The notes beneath the pieces are model-generated. The model worked only from the letters and a program-made list of their open reading frames with translations. It searched no databases and was not told where the DNA came from. Positions 11,777 to 24,207 of a stretch of DNA of 64,000 nt are shown one piece after another. The position numbers and the translations under genes were made by a program. Source of the DNA: Utricularia gibba (Eukaryota; Streptophyta; Magnoliopsida; Lamiales; Lentibulariaceae); assembly GCA_002189035.1 (NCBI GenBank), contig CM007992.1, forward strand, positions 124,001-188,000. Reading direction: 5' to 3'. The first letter of the stretch is position 1. Every line of letters begins with the position of its first letter.

Positions 11777-14096
11777 CTACTGATGGAGGGTGGAGTTCTT
11801 CCCTGATGCACGGATTTTGGCTGCAACTTGCTCATCGGATAGTGGTAGATAATAGATGCGTGGGCTTGACCTTGTTTTCCGGAAGAAATCATCCAGGGTG
11901 AGTATTGGAGGATCCACCTTCTCAGGAAGTGGAGGTGGCGGGGGAAGGTTAGATTGGCCACCAGCAGGCATTGGCTGTTCTCGCGATGGATGAGGGCGTT
12001 CTCTCCCGGAGAATGGCGGTGGTGGTGGTGGAACTGAAGACAAAGGAGGCTGCTGCCTTGGTACGGTTGCATGTGCACTAGGTTTTGGAATTGCATTCGG
12101 ATGGGGTTGATAAGCAGGAGCAATGCTCGTTGCTGGGGGTGTAGGAGGTGCTTCTAGACGAGCTTTGACTTCTTGAGGATCAACAAAATCAGCAACCAAC
12201 AAGCGACCACCATTTGGAGGCCACTGTAGATTGTAGACTGCATTGCGGGTTTTCTCAGCCTCTTCAACAGAAGAATACTGCGTTTTTCATTCATATTAAA
12301 TTAGATGGAGTTAACTTCCATTGCAAGGAAATGAACCTCAAACGCAAATAAAGGGCAGCACTTACTGAGACATAGCAATGGGTCTTAATCTGATCCATCC
12401 AAAAATTGACAACAGTCCCAGTTCTGCCAAGGAGTTCTTGCACTGCTTTATGTGTAAAGGGGCGCAGAAACCGGTCAATCCTAAGAGAATTTGTGGGAGG
12501 TTTGGATGACGGAGGAACTGCATCACAAAATAGATGAGAAAACACCAAGTTAAAAATAATGTAATTATGTAAATGAGAAACAGATTTTACCAATGCGCTC
12601 TTTGGCATGTTCTGTTTCAACTGCTGAATCATTCTCAGACGAATGCTTGACAGAAGCTCCAGGTGGGCCCTTTGGTATAGACACTGGCAAGGCATTTCCA
12701 ATTTGCGGCTCAGAACTCTTCAAGTCACCAGTATTCCACCTTCGCACCTTCTTTACCGGCTCATCCTTAAAAGTGGGCTCTTTCACCAAAAAAATATTTC
12801 ATAAAGAATCAGTTCAATTTTTTTCGAAAAAAATAAAATAAAATACACTGAGGATGGTGAAAATAGGCCAGCTTTTAAAGACTGTTGGAAATCCATGCAG
12901 TTTCAATACAGGTTATCCAATCAGTATATTATTATGGAAAAAACAAAGAGCCATTGAATATAAATAAAAAAAGGTATATTCTTACCAACCAACTTCCTCT
13001 TCACAGAAGTCGATTGAGAGTCAGTCTTCTGATCAGCATTGCCTGTTTCAGTTGCATTATAATGACCAACCACATCGACATCATCATCCTCCAGTTGATT
13101 AGGAAAGTGATCATCAATTCCCTTAGTTAATTCAGGTTCAGCATCAACTTGTTTTGTGCCCAGTACATCATCCTCCATAGAGTCATCCCCAGAGCTCCGG
13201 TCAAGATTTAATTTTTCAGAACCAAATTCCCTGGTATCAACTCCCTTACCAACTAAGGCATTATTCATATCGTCAGGAACATCCACTGAAGCGACGACAA
13301 TACTGCTGGGTGAGGATTGTACTATCTCAGGCTTAGCATCTAGTTCTAAATGATTATTACCATTTATTACATCTATGTTTAGTTCATGTTTCTCAATAAC
13401 AGCGATAGGTTCAGTAGCAACAGAATTAGATGTTACTTCAAACCCTGAAGCAGAGTCGACCTTGGATACCTGATTCGTCTTTGGCTGCATGCTGGAATCT
13501 AATTGAGTACATTTGAAATCATCGTTGTCCATCTGAGACTTTGGGCGTATCACTTCTTCATTCTGACCTTCTGTGGCTCCCCGGTCTTCAGGTGGCAGCC
13601 CTTCAAAATGTGATAGTGCATCAATATGCGTCACCCCCAAAGATTCCAAAGGCTCAACAGCCTGATTCTTCAATATCGTGTCTTCCACGGCAGCAGCAGC
13701 AGCTATCTCTGCCTGCATCCCATCGGCTTCTTGAACAAAGTTAACTTCCACAACCTTCGGTTCAACAGAGGATTCAATCCCACCGTCAGTGCCTTTTTCA
13801 TTCAGGGCAGCTTCATTTTCAGTAGTTCCTATTGCATTATCAGCAGAATCAAAAGCACTCTGAGAAGCCATTGTTTCTTCTTTAGCTCCCTCAGGTTGAA
13901 ATCCAGAAAGATCATTATCATCAGCAAATGTTTTAGTGCTTTGCCTCTCCGTCCTCACAGCTTCATCCAGACGCTTCACAAGATCTTCTTTTAAACCTCT
14001 AGTAGTTAATTTTCGTCTCTTAAGCTCCTCCTTCAGCTCGGTAACCTTCCACTGATCCAAGGGTCGGTTACCAAGGATAGCATAACGGGAAGACAT
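11777..14096 (-). CDS. ACINUS: Acinus-like SAP-domain splicing factor
   Basis: Acinus is a nuclear member of the ASAP/PSAP complexes (with SAP18 and SR45/RNPS1) that acts at the exon junction complex and in splicing control. Exons on the minus strand are 14096-12986, 12779-12591, 12517-12366 and 12277-11777, totalling 1953 nt (650 residues) with consistent phases. An N-terminal SAP DNA-binding domain is visible (WKVTELKEELKRRKLTTRGL, residues about 16-45). A long acidic, low-complexity middle follows. An RRM-like region comes next (LRIDRFLRPFTHKAVQELLG, VNFWMDQIKTHCYVS, RLLVADFVDPQEVKARLE). A proline-rich stretch precedes the C-terminal RSB motif (LDDFFRKTRSSPRIYYLPLS), which binds the SR45/SAP18 partners. 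No defect is seen. Confidence 0.93.
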
Positions 14097-15951
14097 TTTT
14101 ATATCCTTCTTTGCCTCGCTGAATAATTTAGGGGAAGAAGCAACAGATTTATTTATCAGTAATTAACAGCTATTGAGCCCAAGAAGCAAACGACCTTAAG
14201 TTATGAAATGCCAGTTTAAAATATGCATCAAAAGCTCAACCTATTCATGAGAACTCGAAACTTTATGAATACCAGACTCGAGAATGGAAAAAGCACGCAT
14301 GCACAAAACAGCAAGAGACGGAATCATGAATAAAATTGCATCCTACGTGCTAGATAGGAAAACAAAGACTTGTATATTTTCTCAAGAAAAAACGCCCACA
14401 TACAGTAACAAGCAACCCCATAGAAGGATAGGCGATTTCCGCTCCTCAGACTGAGAAATTAAAAAAAAGAGACTTACGAGATTGATTGCACTTGACGATT
14501 TGACGAATCTCACGCTTCCCGCGGGACAATGCGCGGAATCAAAGCCCTAGTTCCATCAAAACAGGAAACAACTATCACAGCAAAAAAAGGAAAATAAAAC
14601 AATCAAAAATCAAAGATATCAAGGAGCATGAATGAGCAATTCCCCGGCACGCAATGATAGAAATGGAAGATGCTTCAATAAGCTAGGGCACAGAAATGCA
14701 GGGTAGATACGGAAGCTGTGGATAAAAAACGGCAAGGTTTCCCACTTACCGAACTTACCCTTTACCAAACTACAGGCCTGGTGACCCCTTTGGGCCCAAC
14801 CTTTCTAGGCCCAAATTGGCCCAATTAGTCATCCCTGGAACCCTAGCCCCAATTGAATTGAATTTAATGGTAAGCAAAGTTTGAATTTTGAAAATGGTGC
14901 AGAATTAGTTAAGCTATTTTGTTGTTGGGGGTCATAAAGCTCTCAACTGCCTTGTTGGAGTTAGGCACCCAACCCATTAATTAATAAATGTAGCTTTCGA
15001 AATTGGGTGATTATATTATTTTTTGCAATTTCAAAGCAATGGGTAATGTGGTGTGCAATGTGGGGGTCTGGGTGACCTACCTCCTTGAGTCCTCTTCCCC
15101 AATTTAATACCTCCCAAGTACACAGCGATTAGTGCCCATCATCATCCCCATTATTCAAATTCCTCATTGCCATAGTTTTTCTCTTTGAATTAATGGTTTG
15201 AATTTTAATCATGCCAAATCCTTGGTGTCATAATGCCACTAGAACATCATAGCACATGTCTTTGCTTATGTTAGAATTTGATATGGGAATAATATAGTGC
15301 CTCTTGTGGGATTATGACAGAAAGAGAATACTTTGTTTTTTACCTTGTTGCAGTTACCCTCCCTGAGTGAAGTGAAAAACATTCATCTGCAGCGGTGAAA
15401 GAGCAGCTGGGTTTTGTCTTCTTGGATTTCGTTGATCACTGAGCTAATCACAGGATTAGGGAAAGAGAATTTGTGTGCTCACATGCACCACCACGGCACC
15501 CTGCTGCCAGGAGAAGGAGAAGAAGAAGAAGAGTTGTCAACGAGAAAAAGGTGATGGATTTAGCAGGAGCCAGCATCAGGGAGTGCAGTGCTGTGCTATT
15601 TGCCCATGTGGTTACATTTAAAACGGCGACGGTGACGACAGGAAGAAAAGAAACCCCGATTTATTACACAGCAGCAAGGCACTGGCACCTCATTGCTTGT
15701 TACTTGTCTTAGCTAAAAGATTTTGCTTGTTCAAAAGTCAACCACCCCGAAAATCTTTTGTCTGCTTCCCCCTGTCTTCTCTTTGCTTGTAAAAGAATTC
15801 CATTTTCTCGAAGATCCGCTGACCGAGGCGAAGGAGCCAGCCCCTCTCTGCTGTGTCTCTGTCTTTGATCTCTTTCTTCTCCCTTTACCTTCAATGCGAC
15901 CGTGACAAAATAGAACAACCCCAGATTCCGAATTGCGTATACAATTACACG
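14097..15951. other. Divergent intergenic region between Acinus (-) and SOSEKI-like (+)
   Basis: This should contain two promoters and 5' leaders. Bases 14760-15350 are AT-rich and unremarkable. An Arg-rich open frame near 15473-15712 arises from a purine-rich repeat and has no homology I can recognise. A pyrimidine-rich leader lies directly upstream of the SOSEKI start. Confidence 0.55.
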
Positions 15952-17473
15952 ATGGACATCTCTGCTGATCACGGGAGAAGAAGAGGATTCAGAGAGATGA
16001 ATCAAGACACGGGCAGAGGCGGAAGTGTTCTTGGGAGAGGAATGAAGCCCACTGCTTACAAGAAAGTTGAGATCGTTTATTATCTGTCGAAAAATGGGCA
16101 ACTGGATCATCCCCACTTCATGGAACTAACTCTTCTTTCACATCACCAGCTGCGCCTGAGAGGTTGGTTCTTCGTTTGGGTAACACGGTTGCTTGTTTTT
16201 GCGTAACTCCAGTTTGAACTTTTTGGGTGCAGATTTCATAGAGAGACTTGCAGTACTCAGGGGAAAAAGCCTGCCTTTCCTATACTCATGGTCATGCAAA
16301 AGGTATGCCTTTTACACCTCTTGAGCAGCTTGATGAATGCTGATGAGTTTTTGGATTCGCAGGATATACAAGAACGGGTTTGTGTGGAATGACTTGGCAG
16401 AAAATGATGTGATTTCCCCTGCAGATGGAGACGAGTATGTTCTGAAAGGATCTGAGTTAGCTTCAGGGTGCGTCAATGGTACGAATTTGCCATTGTTTTT
16501 TAGTACGCAACACACAGTTTTTTAGTTAGTTGTTCGATGATGGTTTGAACATTGTGTCACAGAGAAGCTGAACCACCATCTTCAATCTGGGAACAGCCTG
16601 CTACTTGGGCATCCAAAGACCACGCTTTTAGCTTCAAAGCGAAGGCCCATGAACCAGCGACTACAGTCCGACTATCATATTGGGGAAGAAATGGAGGAGT
16701 TTCAGGTGAAGACTAGGTGTTCTAGGGGCGTCTCCACAGAAGAAATCGAGGAATTCCAGACCCATGAAGTGAAGAGCAGCCTTCCCACCGAAATGACAGT
16801 TGATCCCAATTCGTTTTCAGTGTCCCCGCCGTCATCCGATTCGTCCACCAATTCCGACAACTCTAACACGGCGAATGGCGCCGCCAAAGAGTCCGACGAC
16901 GGTGATCCTCTGGGAATTGATCCAATGCTGAGCAAAAATTCAATGCTTTTCAGCCTCATCGCTTGCGGCGGCTTGGGATCTTTCAGGAAACCTCCCCCAC
17001 CGCCGCCCTCTCCGGCAGCGATATCAAAAGAGCAGCCCACTTCGGGTAGGAAGAGCTGCAGCCTTCACAGAGTAGCGGTACGCAAAGCGGCGGAAGCGGC
17101 CGCACGTTTGATGGCAGAGGAGGAGGAAATGATCAAATACATGCCGGAAAATCCCAGGTTCGGGAACCCACAACTGGAGGAAAAGGAGTACTTCAGCGGC
17201 AGCATCGTGGACTCAATCACCAACGACCAGAGACTCACCCCGGAGCCACGATTGAAGAAATCCTCATCGTACAATCAAGAAAAGTGGGCATTCATTCATA
17301 AACCATACTTTATTTTTTAAATAACTTGCATCCATCACATCCTCAAACCCCGCATTTGCTTCCCCAGGGGCTTGAAAACAGAGACACTGGAAGGTGCAGA
17401 GAAGGAAGAAACGAAGAATGGAAAGCTGCAGAAATGGGCATGCATTCCCAGGAAGCACAGGTACAATCAATAG
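15952..17473 (+). CDS. SOK: SOSEKI family protein (DUF966, DIX-like domain)
   Basis: SOSEKI proteins are plant polarity proteins that localise to cell corners or edges and polymerise through a DIX-like domain. Five exons, 15952-16162, 16233-16302, 16363-16478, 16563-17283 and 17368-17473, total 1224 nt (407 residues) with consistent phases. The DIX-like domain reads VEIVYYLSKNGQLDHPHFME, DFIERLAVLRGKSLPFLYSW, CKRIYKNGFVWNDL and DEYVLKGSEL across exons 1-3. The rest is a low-complexity, Ser-rich tail with a Pro run (KPPPPPPS) and conserved short motifs such as SLIACGG. I chose the Met at 15952 because it begins shortly before the domain; an in-frame Met at 15853 is less likely. The donor of exon 4 (AA|GTGGGC) is weak but gives the expected C-terminal KWACIPRK. 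Confidence 0.9.
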
Positions 17474-18137
17474 AAAGAAAGATGGGCAACTCCAATTCCT
17501 TCACAGAGCCTCCGTCCATCTCCTAACCAAGCGCTTTAGAGCATCTGTTCTGCTTCATATTGTATCAAATCATTCCAATAAACATCTCTCGTTCCACCCA
17601 GAAACATTAATTCCTCATTAATACTTTGCATGCAAACATTAAAAGCTTGCATGCAAAGGGAGACAGAGACATCGCTTTACAGAGAGAAATCAAACAAGAA
17701 TTCTATATTTTGCTGCGCTGCCTGCCGGCCCGCCGTAAGACGTTGCTTTCATTACCCATGCCAACCAATTAAGAAAAAACAATAAATTTTACCAGCGTTC
17801 GTTGGACCGCAGGCCCAAAGACGACACTTGCTCCCCCTTGTTTAAGGTTTGTGCCCAATAGCAGAGTGATGCTATGAAGTCGGACCGCTTCATTGAAAAT
17901 GCTGACGGCGTGCAGTTCGTCGGACAGCAGGCCCGGTCCGTATATGTACTGTTTTCAAAATGGGAAGGTGTAGGTGGTTCCCACGCACCGCCATCGGAGG
18001 ACGAGTCACGCGGTTGCCTTTTTCACCGCCTTACCTCGCGGCACACATTGCTTGCTTGCTGTGTGCAGGTTGTCATTCTTTATACATACGCACGCCAAAT
18101 CCACCGTTTCCGTGGAGAACGATCACAAGGGTCGGCA
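17474..18137. other. Intergenic: SOSEKI 3' region and SAH7-like promoter
   Basis: Both neighbours read rightwards, so this contains one 3' UTR and one promoter. I see no additional coding sequence. Confidence 0.6.
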
Positions 18138-18769
18138 ATGGGTAATATTTTCTCGATTTTACTGGTTCTTTGCCTCGTTTTTTCGTCTCTCGCGAGCGCC
18201 AGTTCCGATGGCAAACAACCCCTTCTGCTTAAGGGTTGTGTGTATTGCGACACCTGCCGCTGTGGCTTCGAGACACCCCGGTCGACACGCATCGCCGGTA
18301 ATCTGCTTCATTTTCGCTTCTGAATCTTTTTTATTTCCGCTGTATGTTTCAAGATCGGGGCCTGTAATATTGATCTGTCTAATTGCAACCTTTCTCCCTT
18401 TCAAATGGGTTACTGTGAAATCGATTTCCCCACTTGGCTTGCACAGGCGCGACGGTTAGAGTAGAATGCAGGAGCAGGAAGACCTCTGCAATCACCTATA
18501 CAACCGAGGCGACCACTGATTCTTCCGGCGGATACGAGATTCGAGTGGACAATGATCGCGGCGATGATTACTGCGACGCCGCATTGGTGAATAGCCCCGA
18601 CCCAGAATGCAACAAACCCAGCTCCGGCCGCGACAGGGCGCGTGTGATACTCACAACCCACAACGGAATAAACTCCAACGCCCGTTTCGCTAACGCCATG
18701 GGTTTTCTCAAGAACACGCCATTGCCGAACTGCGCCCAGATCCTGCAGGTGTATCAGCAAGATTATTAG
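18138..18769 (+). CDS. SAH7/pollen Ole e 1-like secreted protein
   Basis: Two exons, 18138-18297 and 18447-18769, encode 160 residues. The N-terminus is a signal peptide (MGNIFSILLVLCLVFSSLAS), which points to secretion into the cell wall. The Ole e 1 fold is indicated by GCVYCDTCRCGFETP, ATVRVECR, CDAALVNSPDPEC and the tail FANAMGFLKNTPLPNCAQIL. These match the Arabidopsis SAH7 (At4g08685) group. The conserved cysteines are present, and CRCG carries one extra Cys where CLAG or CRAG is usual. The biochemical role of the family is not settled. It lies about 570 bp upstream of another small secreted protein gene on the same strand. Confidence 0.92.
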
Positions 18770-19338
18770 ATGGCGTTGAGGCCCATTGGTTTGTTTGCTT
18801 TGCATTTCTTCAGTTTTCCTTTTCTATTTATTTTAGACATATTTATCAAATAAAATAATATTTTAAACACATATAACCCATTTAATTCAAATATTATTAA
18901 TTAATTCAATGAAAATGAGTTTTTTTTTGTTAAAAACTAAAAATAAATATTTTTTAATATCTACGGCCCAGCGGCCCAGCCCATTAATAGCTCCGTTGAG
19001 GTGTCCAGTGTCCATATCCTGACACTGACGTGGGGGAATTAAAGCGGTGGGGTCCACCGATTACAATTCAAAATATCTCTAATTAATCCATATCCCACCA
19101 ATCATTCCATTTCACTCTATATTTGGGTACCCTTTTTATTTCGACAAAAAATTTTCTAATTAATTTTTGCTCCAAAAAATAATAAAATTTTAGAAAATTT
19201 TTTCGCAAAAGGTTTTTAAATTATTAGAACCATACACATACTAAATCGTTAATAACTTAAAATTTATGGATAAAATAAATAAAAAAAATTCTATTGGTGT
19301 ATTATAAGGAGGATGAAGGTGTTCCCATAGGCATACCA
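18770..19338. other. AT-rich intergenic region
   Basis: This stretch is strongly AT-rich from about 18820 to 19300. It holds the 3' region of the SAH7-like gene and the promoter of the PLAT gene. I see no gene in it. Confidence 0.6.
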
Positions 19339-19938
19339 ATGGAGGTCAAGGGCGTCATATGCTATCTCTTTGTGGTGTCCTCTCTCCTCTCCGTATCCAT
19401 ATCTGTAAGTCAAGGCATTTCTAGATCATGTTCTAGATCTGGGTTCTAGGCTAACATTCTTGCTGTTCTGTGGTCGGAAATGTAGGCGCCAGATTGCGTA
19501 TACTCGGTGTACGTGAGCACGGGTTCCATAATCGGCGCCGGCACCGACGCCAACATCAGCGCCACCTTCTACGAAGCCTCCGGCACCGGGATTCGGATCA
19601 GCAATCTTGAGAAATGGGGAGGGTTAATGCACTACGGCTACGATTATTTCGAGAGAGGAAACATTGACATCTTCAGTGGTGCAGGGCCTTGCTTGAAAGC
19701 CCCGATTTGTGCTCTCAACCTCACATCTGACGGCACCGGAAGCCACGCCGGCTGGAACTGCTTGGCTCTTGAGGTCAGCGTGAAAGGGTGGGGGAAAAAC
19801 TGTACTGAGCATAGATTCAGTATCAATCAATGGCTGGCCAACGATGTGGCTCCTTACAGGCTCTACACATTCAGAAATGACTGCGGTAGCGAGATCAACA
19901 TCCATGGCAACGATTCACCAAATTTCTACGCTATGTGA
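19339..19938 (+). CDS. PLAT-domain secreted protein (PLAT1/ATS3-like)
   Basis: Two exons, 19339-19404 and 19486-19938, encode 172 residues. The first exon is almost exactly the signal peptide (MEVKGVICYLFVVSSLLSVS). The second holds a single PLAT/LH2 beta-sandwich: CVYSVYVSTGSIIGAGTDAN, SNLEKWGGLMHYGYDYFERG, LDIF-like NIDIFSGAGPCL and LNLTSDGTGSHAGWNCL. Arabidopsis PLAT1 has the same layout and is linked to abiotic stress tolerance and the endoplasmic reticulum. The C-terminal RNDCGSEIN region is short, as in ATS3-type members. Cys positions after DPDC-like APDC are conserved. The exact paralogue cannot be decided from the sequence. Confidence 0.92.
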
Positions 19939-21708
19939 TTGGGGATCTGACCGCTGGAACAAAAGAAAAAAAGCCTTTCATGTGTGTTTAATAATTGCGG
20001 GTGCGAGTGTGGAGATCTACCGCTTGTGTTGATGTGAGAACTTCTCTTTGTGCTTGTGGACCTTGAGATGCAATTGGGTTCCGCCAATAAATTTCGTGTT
20101 GAATCGACTGCGGATTTTGCTAAAAGAATGGAACCTTTTTCCCAGTTTGATGCACGCTAAAAGAACGACACGATTAACGAGATGGGCTTGCTTGCGATCT
20201 GTCTGTCTTCATGATCTGGATTCTCCATCTGAATTTCTAGTATGCCGAGCATGCACTAGGAGCGGAGGTGCTCTGTTGCATAACATCGCAGGGACCACGG
20301 TTCAATCCTTCACCTTCAGCATTACACGTTTCTGAGTGCAATACATTCCTGACTCGAGTAGCTCGTTCCCGCCTGATCAGGCTAAGGCAGCAGCCTTGGT
20401 TTCCCTTCATGCCAAGCTCGCCTGAGCCCGGATGCGCATCGGGCTGTTTCCATCCATCCAACAGCTGCTTGCACCTTTACGCAGTGACAGCACCAAGTAT
20501 GAAAACCGGCTCAAGATCAAAGGTTTGTCAATCCCGGCAAAGAAATGGAGGAGCTCTTCTTCCCATGCTCAGCAGTAAGGAGCAAGCTGCATTCGAGTGA
20601 ACAAGGAAGCGCAAAAAGGGAAGAGCTCCTTGCAGCAATCCGAGAGTGGGCACCCCAAAACATGGTCAGTGCTACTTATTCTGAAAAAAAGTTGTCGCCA
20701 TGGATTCATTCTAGTGGTGTCTTTTACAGGGCACATAGCTTTTTCACGACTCCAAAAAGAACCAACCAATGAAATCTTGTGAATCATGAAACTCGGATTT
20801 GAACCCCACGGTGTCGCAAGAATCGGTTACAATGATCCACCTCAAAAAGGGACATTGGAGCCTCCCTTTGAGTAGGAAAGGCCGGCAATCAAAATCTCTT
20901 TTTCATTATTATTATTTACAGTCCTCACTGAGTACATTCTTTTTTCTTACATACTAAAATCTATTGTTTTAATAGTTATTTTTAGTATTATTATTATTTT
21001 TATTTTAGCATGTAATAAAGAAATGATGAACAAATAAGTATCAATTTTTGTAAACTTCAGTTATCATATCTTCTAGTATGCCACACACATTCATACCAAA
21101 TTAAAATTTTAAAATAAAAGTAGAAATAATGAGTAATTTATTTAATATATATTTAAATAAAAACGTATCAAAGGAGGTTATATATGAAGAAAATGGTAGC
21201 GCACGTAGAGTAGAACTAGAAGAAGATTTTATTTTCTTTTTAGAGGGTAAATATAATTATTATATGGATTTTAAAGGGGTATTTTTTAAATCATATTTTG
21301 TGGAAATATTTGGTGAGAATAATCATATTTTTCAAAGCTTTCACACTGTAAAATCCATACCCCAAAAAGTAGCGCAGACACGACGCGCTCGCTCTTGTTC
21401 CTTCCTCTCCTTTCTGTGGAGAAAGCTTCCTCTCCTTCCGTCGACGGGAGACCTGCTGCGTGCCGCCTCTCTTCGTCTCCGTTGAAAACCCTGGTGTCGG
21501 ATGGCGGATCCTTTTTCGCTTGTGTTTTTACTGGTCCACGGGAGCCGTATGGGTACCTTTTTCTTTTAATTTTGAGGATCTTTTGCGGTGATGTTTTATG
21601 GAATCTCAGTTTGTGGGTCTCATACTTTTCTCTGCCAAATCTGTTGTTTTCTCTGCAGAAATCGCTTTCGCGCTTACCTGAACTGAAGATTTTCAGAGGA
21701 ATAGCAGG
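19939..21708. other. Intergenic region with no recognised gene
   Basis: Bases 20040-20870 have higher GC and short overlapping frames without homology. A GGTTCAATCC string near 20298 resembles a pol III B box, but no tRNA fold can be drawn around it. Bases 20880-21350 are AT-rich. The segment from about 21370 to 21708 is GC-rich and is likely the 5' leader of the VQ gene. Confidence 0.5.
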
Positions 21709-22746
21709 ATGGATTCTGACAACAGTGGGAGTTTGCAGTCATCCAGCGGCGGCGACGAGGATTACGATTTACGCGCCGCCTTAAACTCCCGCCCTATTTC
21801 CAATCTACATCTGCCGCAGCCGCAGCCGGAGACGCAGACGCAACCGCCACCGTCGTTGTTTGATCACAACGCGCTCTCTGCCTACTCCAATATTCTGACA
21901 AACATGCCCTGGCCCGGATCCGCATCCCTGATGTCCGACCCGTATCCCCACACCACGCTCTCTGGGTCCTCCCCCTCGTTTCCACGGCCGCCGGTGGCTC
22001 TGGATTTCAAGAATCCTCCCCCGGCGGCGCGTAACCCGAAGAAGAGATCGAGAGCCTCCAGGCGTGCGCCGACAACCGTTCTCACTACGGATACTAGCAA
22101 TTTCAGAGCCATGGTTCAGGAATTTACTGGGATTCCTGCCCAGCCGTTCAACAATTCATCATTCCCGGGAGCCAGATTTGATCTTCTCGGTACGGTTTCC
22201 TCAGCCGTAGACGCCGCCCACAACCGGCATCCCTTTATCCAGAAATTCCAATCCCCGGCGTCCCCTTTTTTCGCCACCCCTCCTCTCTCCTTCTCTCCCC
22301 TGAACTCAAACGCCAGAGCCACCAACTCAAATCCCAATCTGCTCAACTTCAAACAGCCAATACCTCAAAATTTCTCAAACCCGTTGATCAGCACCCTCCT
22401 CCAGACAACCCCGAACTCTGGTTTCTCCAATTCACCCGTCCCTAAACCTCGTACGCCAGATTATCTGAGTGAGATCAAAATTGGCGGGCTTGATGAATTC
22501 GGATTAACCAGCGAGATGAATCTCACTCCCAGCGATCTAATCCTCCCACAGACCGATGGCAATGCTGAAAATTGGAGGAACCCTGAACTGAAACGCGGCG
22601 AAGAGCAACCCCATGTCATGCCCATCAGTGACAGCTTCATCGGCAACTATTCACCCCAAGCTAACTTCCATGCCGCAACAGAGCCGGAAAAGGCTGCCTT
22701 GCCAGGACAAGGTACGACGGATTCTTGGATTTGTTCTTCGGATTAG
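21709..22746 (+). CDS. VQ-motif protein (VQ22-like)
   Basis: This single-exon gene encodes 345 residues. The VQ motif is FRAMVQEFTG (residues about 133-142), preceded by a basic stretch NPKKRSRASRRAPTTVLTTD. This arrangement is typical of nuclear VQ proteins that bind WRKY factors or calmodulin-related partners and tune defence and growth. The rest is low-complexity, rich in Pro, Ser and Asn. The product is longer than many VQ proteins and resembles the VQ22 type with its N-terminal Asp/Ser-rich head. Intronless structure is usual in the family. The paralogue assignment is an inference. Confidence 0.88.
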   Translation: MDSDNSGSLQSSSGGDEDYDLRAALNSRPISNLHLPQPQPETQTQPPPSLFDHNALSAYSNILTNMPWPGSASLMSDPYPHTTLSGSSPSFPRPPVALDFKNPPPAARNPKKRSRASRRAPTTVLTTDTSNFRAMVQEFTGIPAQPFNNSSFPGARFDLLGTVSSAVDAAHNRHPFIQKFQSPASPFFATPPLSFSPLNSNARATNSNPNLLNFKQPIPQNFSNPLISTLLQTTPNSGFSNSPVPKPRTPDYLSEIKIGGLDEFGLTSEMNLTPSDLILPQTDGNAENWRNPELKRGEEQPHVMPISDSFIGNYSPQANFHAATEPEKAALPGQGTTDSWICSSD

Positions 22747-24207
22747 ACCCGTTAATGATGACAGCAGCCTCACAAACCAGATGAAATTGTGTTTCCTATT
22801 CGTTGTTAGAACCACACCATGCTCTCTAGGCCATCATCATCGTCTTCTTCTTCTTCTGCTTCCATGGCATGGGTATTGCCTGTTGGGTAGTGATGATGAT
22901 GCAGCACTGACATGGGCCGCTCACATTTCACCATTTTTCCTTTTTTTTTTTTCGTTTTCACACTTTTAGACATGCCATGGATGATGTTGGAAGCGCCCTG
23001 CACATGATTTTACGGTGCATGTGGCCACGGTAGTGGCGATTCAGGGACACCGTTGCTGCATTCCCATTTTCATATAATTCTACAGTAGAATATTAATTGA
23101 AGTTAAACAGAGCAACAACGGTTTGAAATGAAGGAAGTGGAAAAAAGGGGGGTCGACTTCAAATATCAGGAATTAAATGCTGTGTGTTAGTGGCCATATT
23201 TTACTCACATAATTTGATTTTCTTTTGTCTCCTCTCCCAATTTACTCCTCCCAAAGAAAAAAACCGGTGGTAGCAGAAGGTGGGTTTGGACCATGCTCAT
23301 GGATACAATCTTGCCCTAAGATACGCTCTTTTGCACCAGGGGGCGCCCATTTATTATTATAATTATGTTTGAAATAGTTTCTGATTTTATAGAATTAGAT
23401 TCATTATCAGCCATTAAGGATTTAATTTCTAGAAAAAAGTACTTGTAACTTTAGGACATAAATGTAGTAATAATTGTTGACTAAAGTTTCAAATAAATAA
23501 TCCTTCATTTTGACTCCAATTTGATAAAAACAGAAATATTGAATATTGTCCAATTCCATTATTTAATCTTCATATTTTTGTGATTTTTTTGTTTAGAATT
23601 TTTTGTATATAATATTAGAATAGTATTTTTATTTAAACTCACGTGCCACGGGTTTACAAACATTTATAAAAGTGATCAATGTCATTTTATGTATCAAAAA
23701 GTTTAATATAAATTACAAAATTGAACATCTGTTACAGATTGTAAAAAAAAATAGCTATCGCATATGAATTTTTTGCATAACATAGAAAGTGACAATGACC
23801 AATTGAATAAAAATTACACATAAGATGACTATTTTTTTCATAATATCATATCCATTTACCCAATGGAAAGCATTAGACACCATAGTGGTGGCTGTGTGTA
23901 TGCGGTGGGGCCGGGGGGTGGGATTTGTGGGGGCCACTTGGATATACTTGTACGTATCTTGCGGGACACGCTTGTTTAGCGGGCTACCGACCGCGTTGTG
24001 CGCCGGAGCGGGTCGCGTCTCAAACTCTTGGCGCTCAGGCGTGGGTTTTGGAGGTTTGACCTGAAAAACCCGCGGGCGGGCGGATCCAGACCATGTGCCC
24101 AGGCCTGGGTTTCCTGTGAGATTTCGGTTCCAATTCCGGAAGCGCTGGCTACTACTTAGTCGTCCATCTCGCGGAGGTCAAAGTACCGAAGCTGCGATCG
24201 CCTGCCA
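22747..24207. other. Intergenic region between VQ gene and ROCK1-like gene
   Basis: Bases 23340-23860 are AT-rich. I found no coding homology. The segment just before 24208 is GC-rich and is likely the promoter and leader of the transporter gene. Confidence 0.6.

Noticed and set aside
15473-15712. Arg-rich frame upstream of the SOSEKI gene
   Set aside because: The run of Arg comes from a GGAGAAGAAG-type purine repeat; nothing else supports coding.
20268-20340. Possible tRNA or SINE head (B-box-like GGTTCAATCC)
   Set aside because: No A box at the right distance and no T-stem pairing around the loop, so neither a tRNA nor a tRNA-derived SINE can be drawn.
21129-21485. 118-codon frame in AT-rich DNA upstream of the VQ gene
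   Set aside because: Asn/Ile/Tyr/Phe-rich composition reflects AT-rich DNA; it runs into the GC-rich VQ leader and has no homology.
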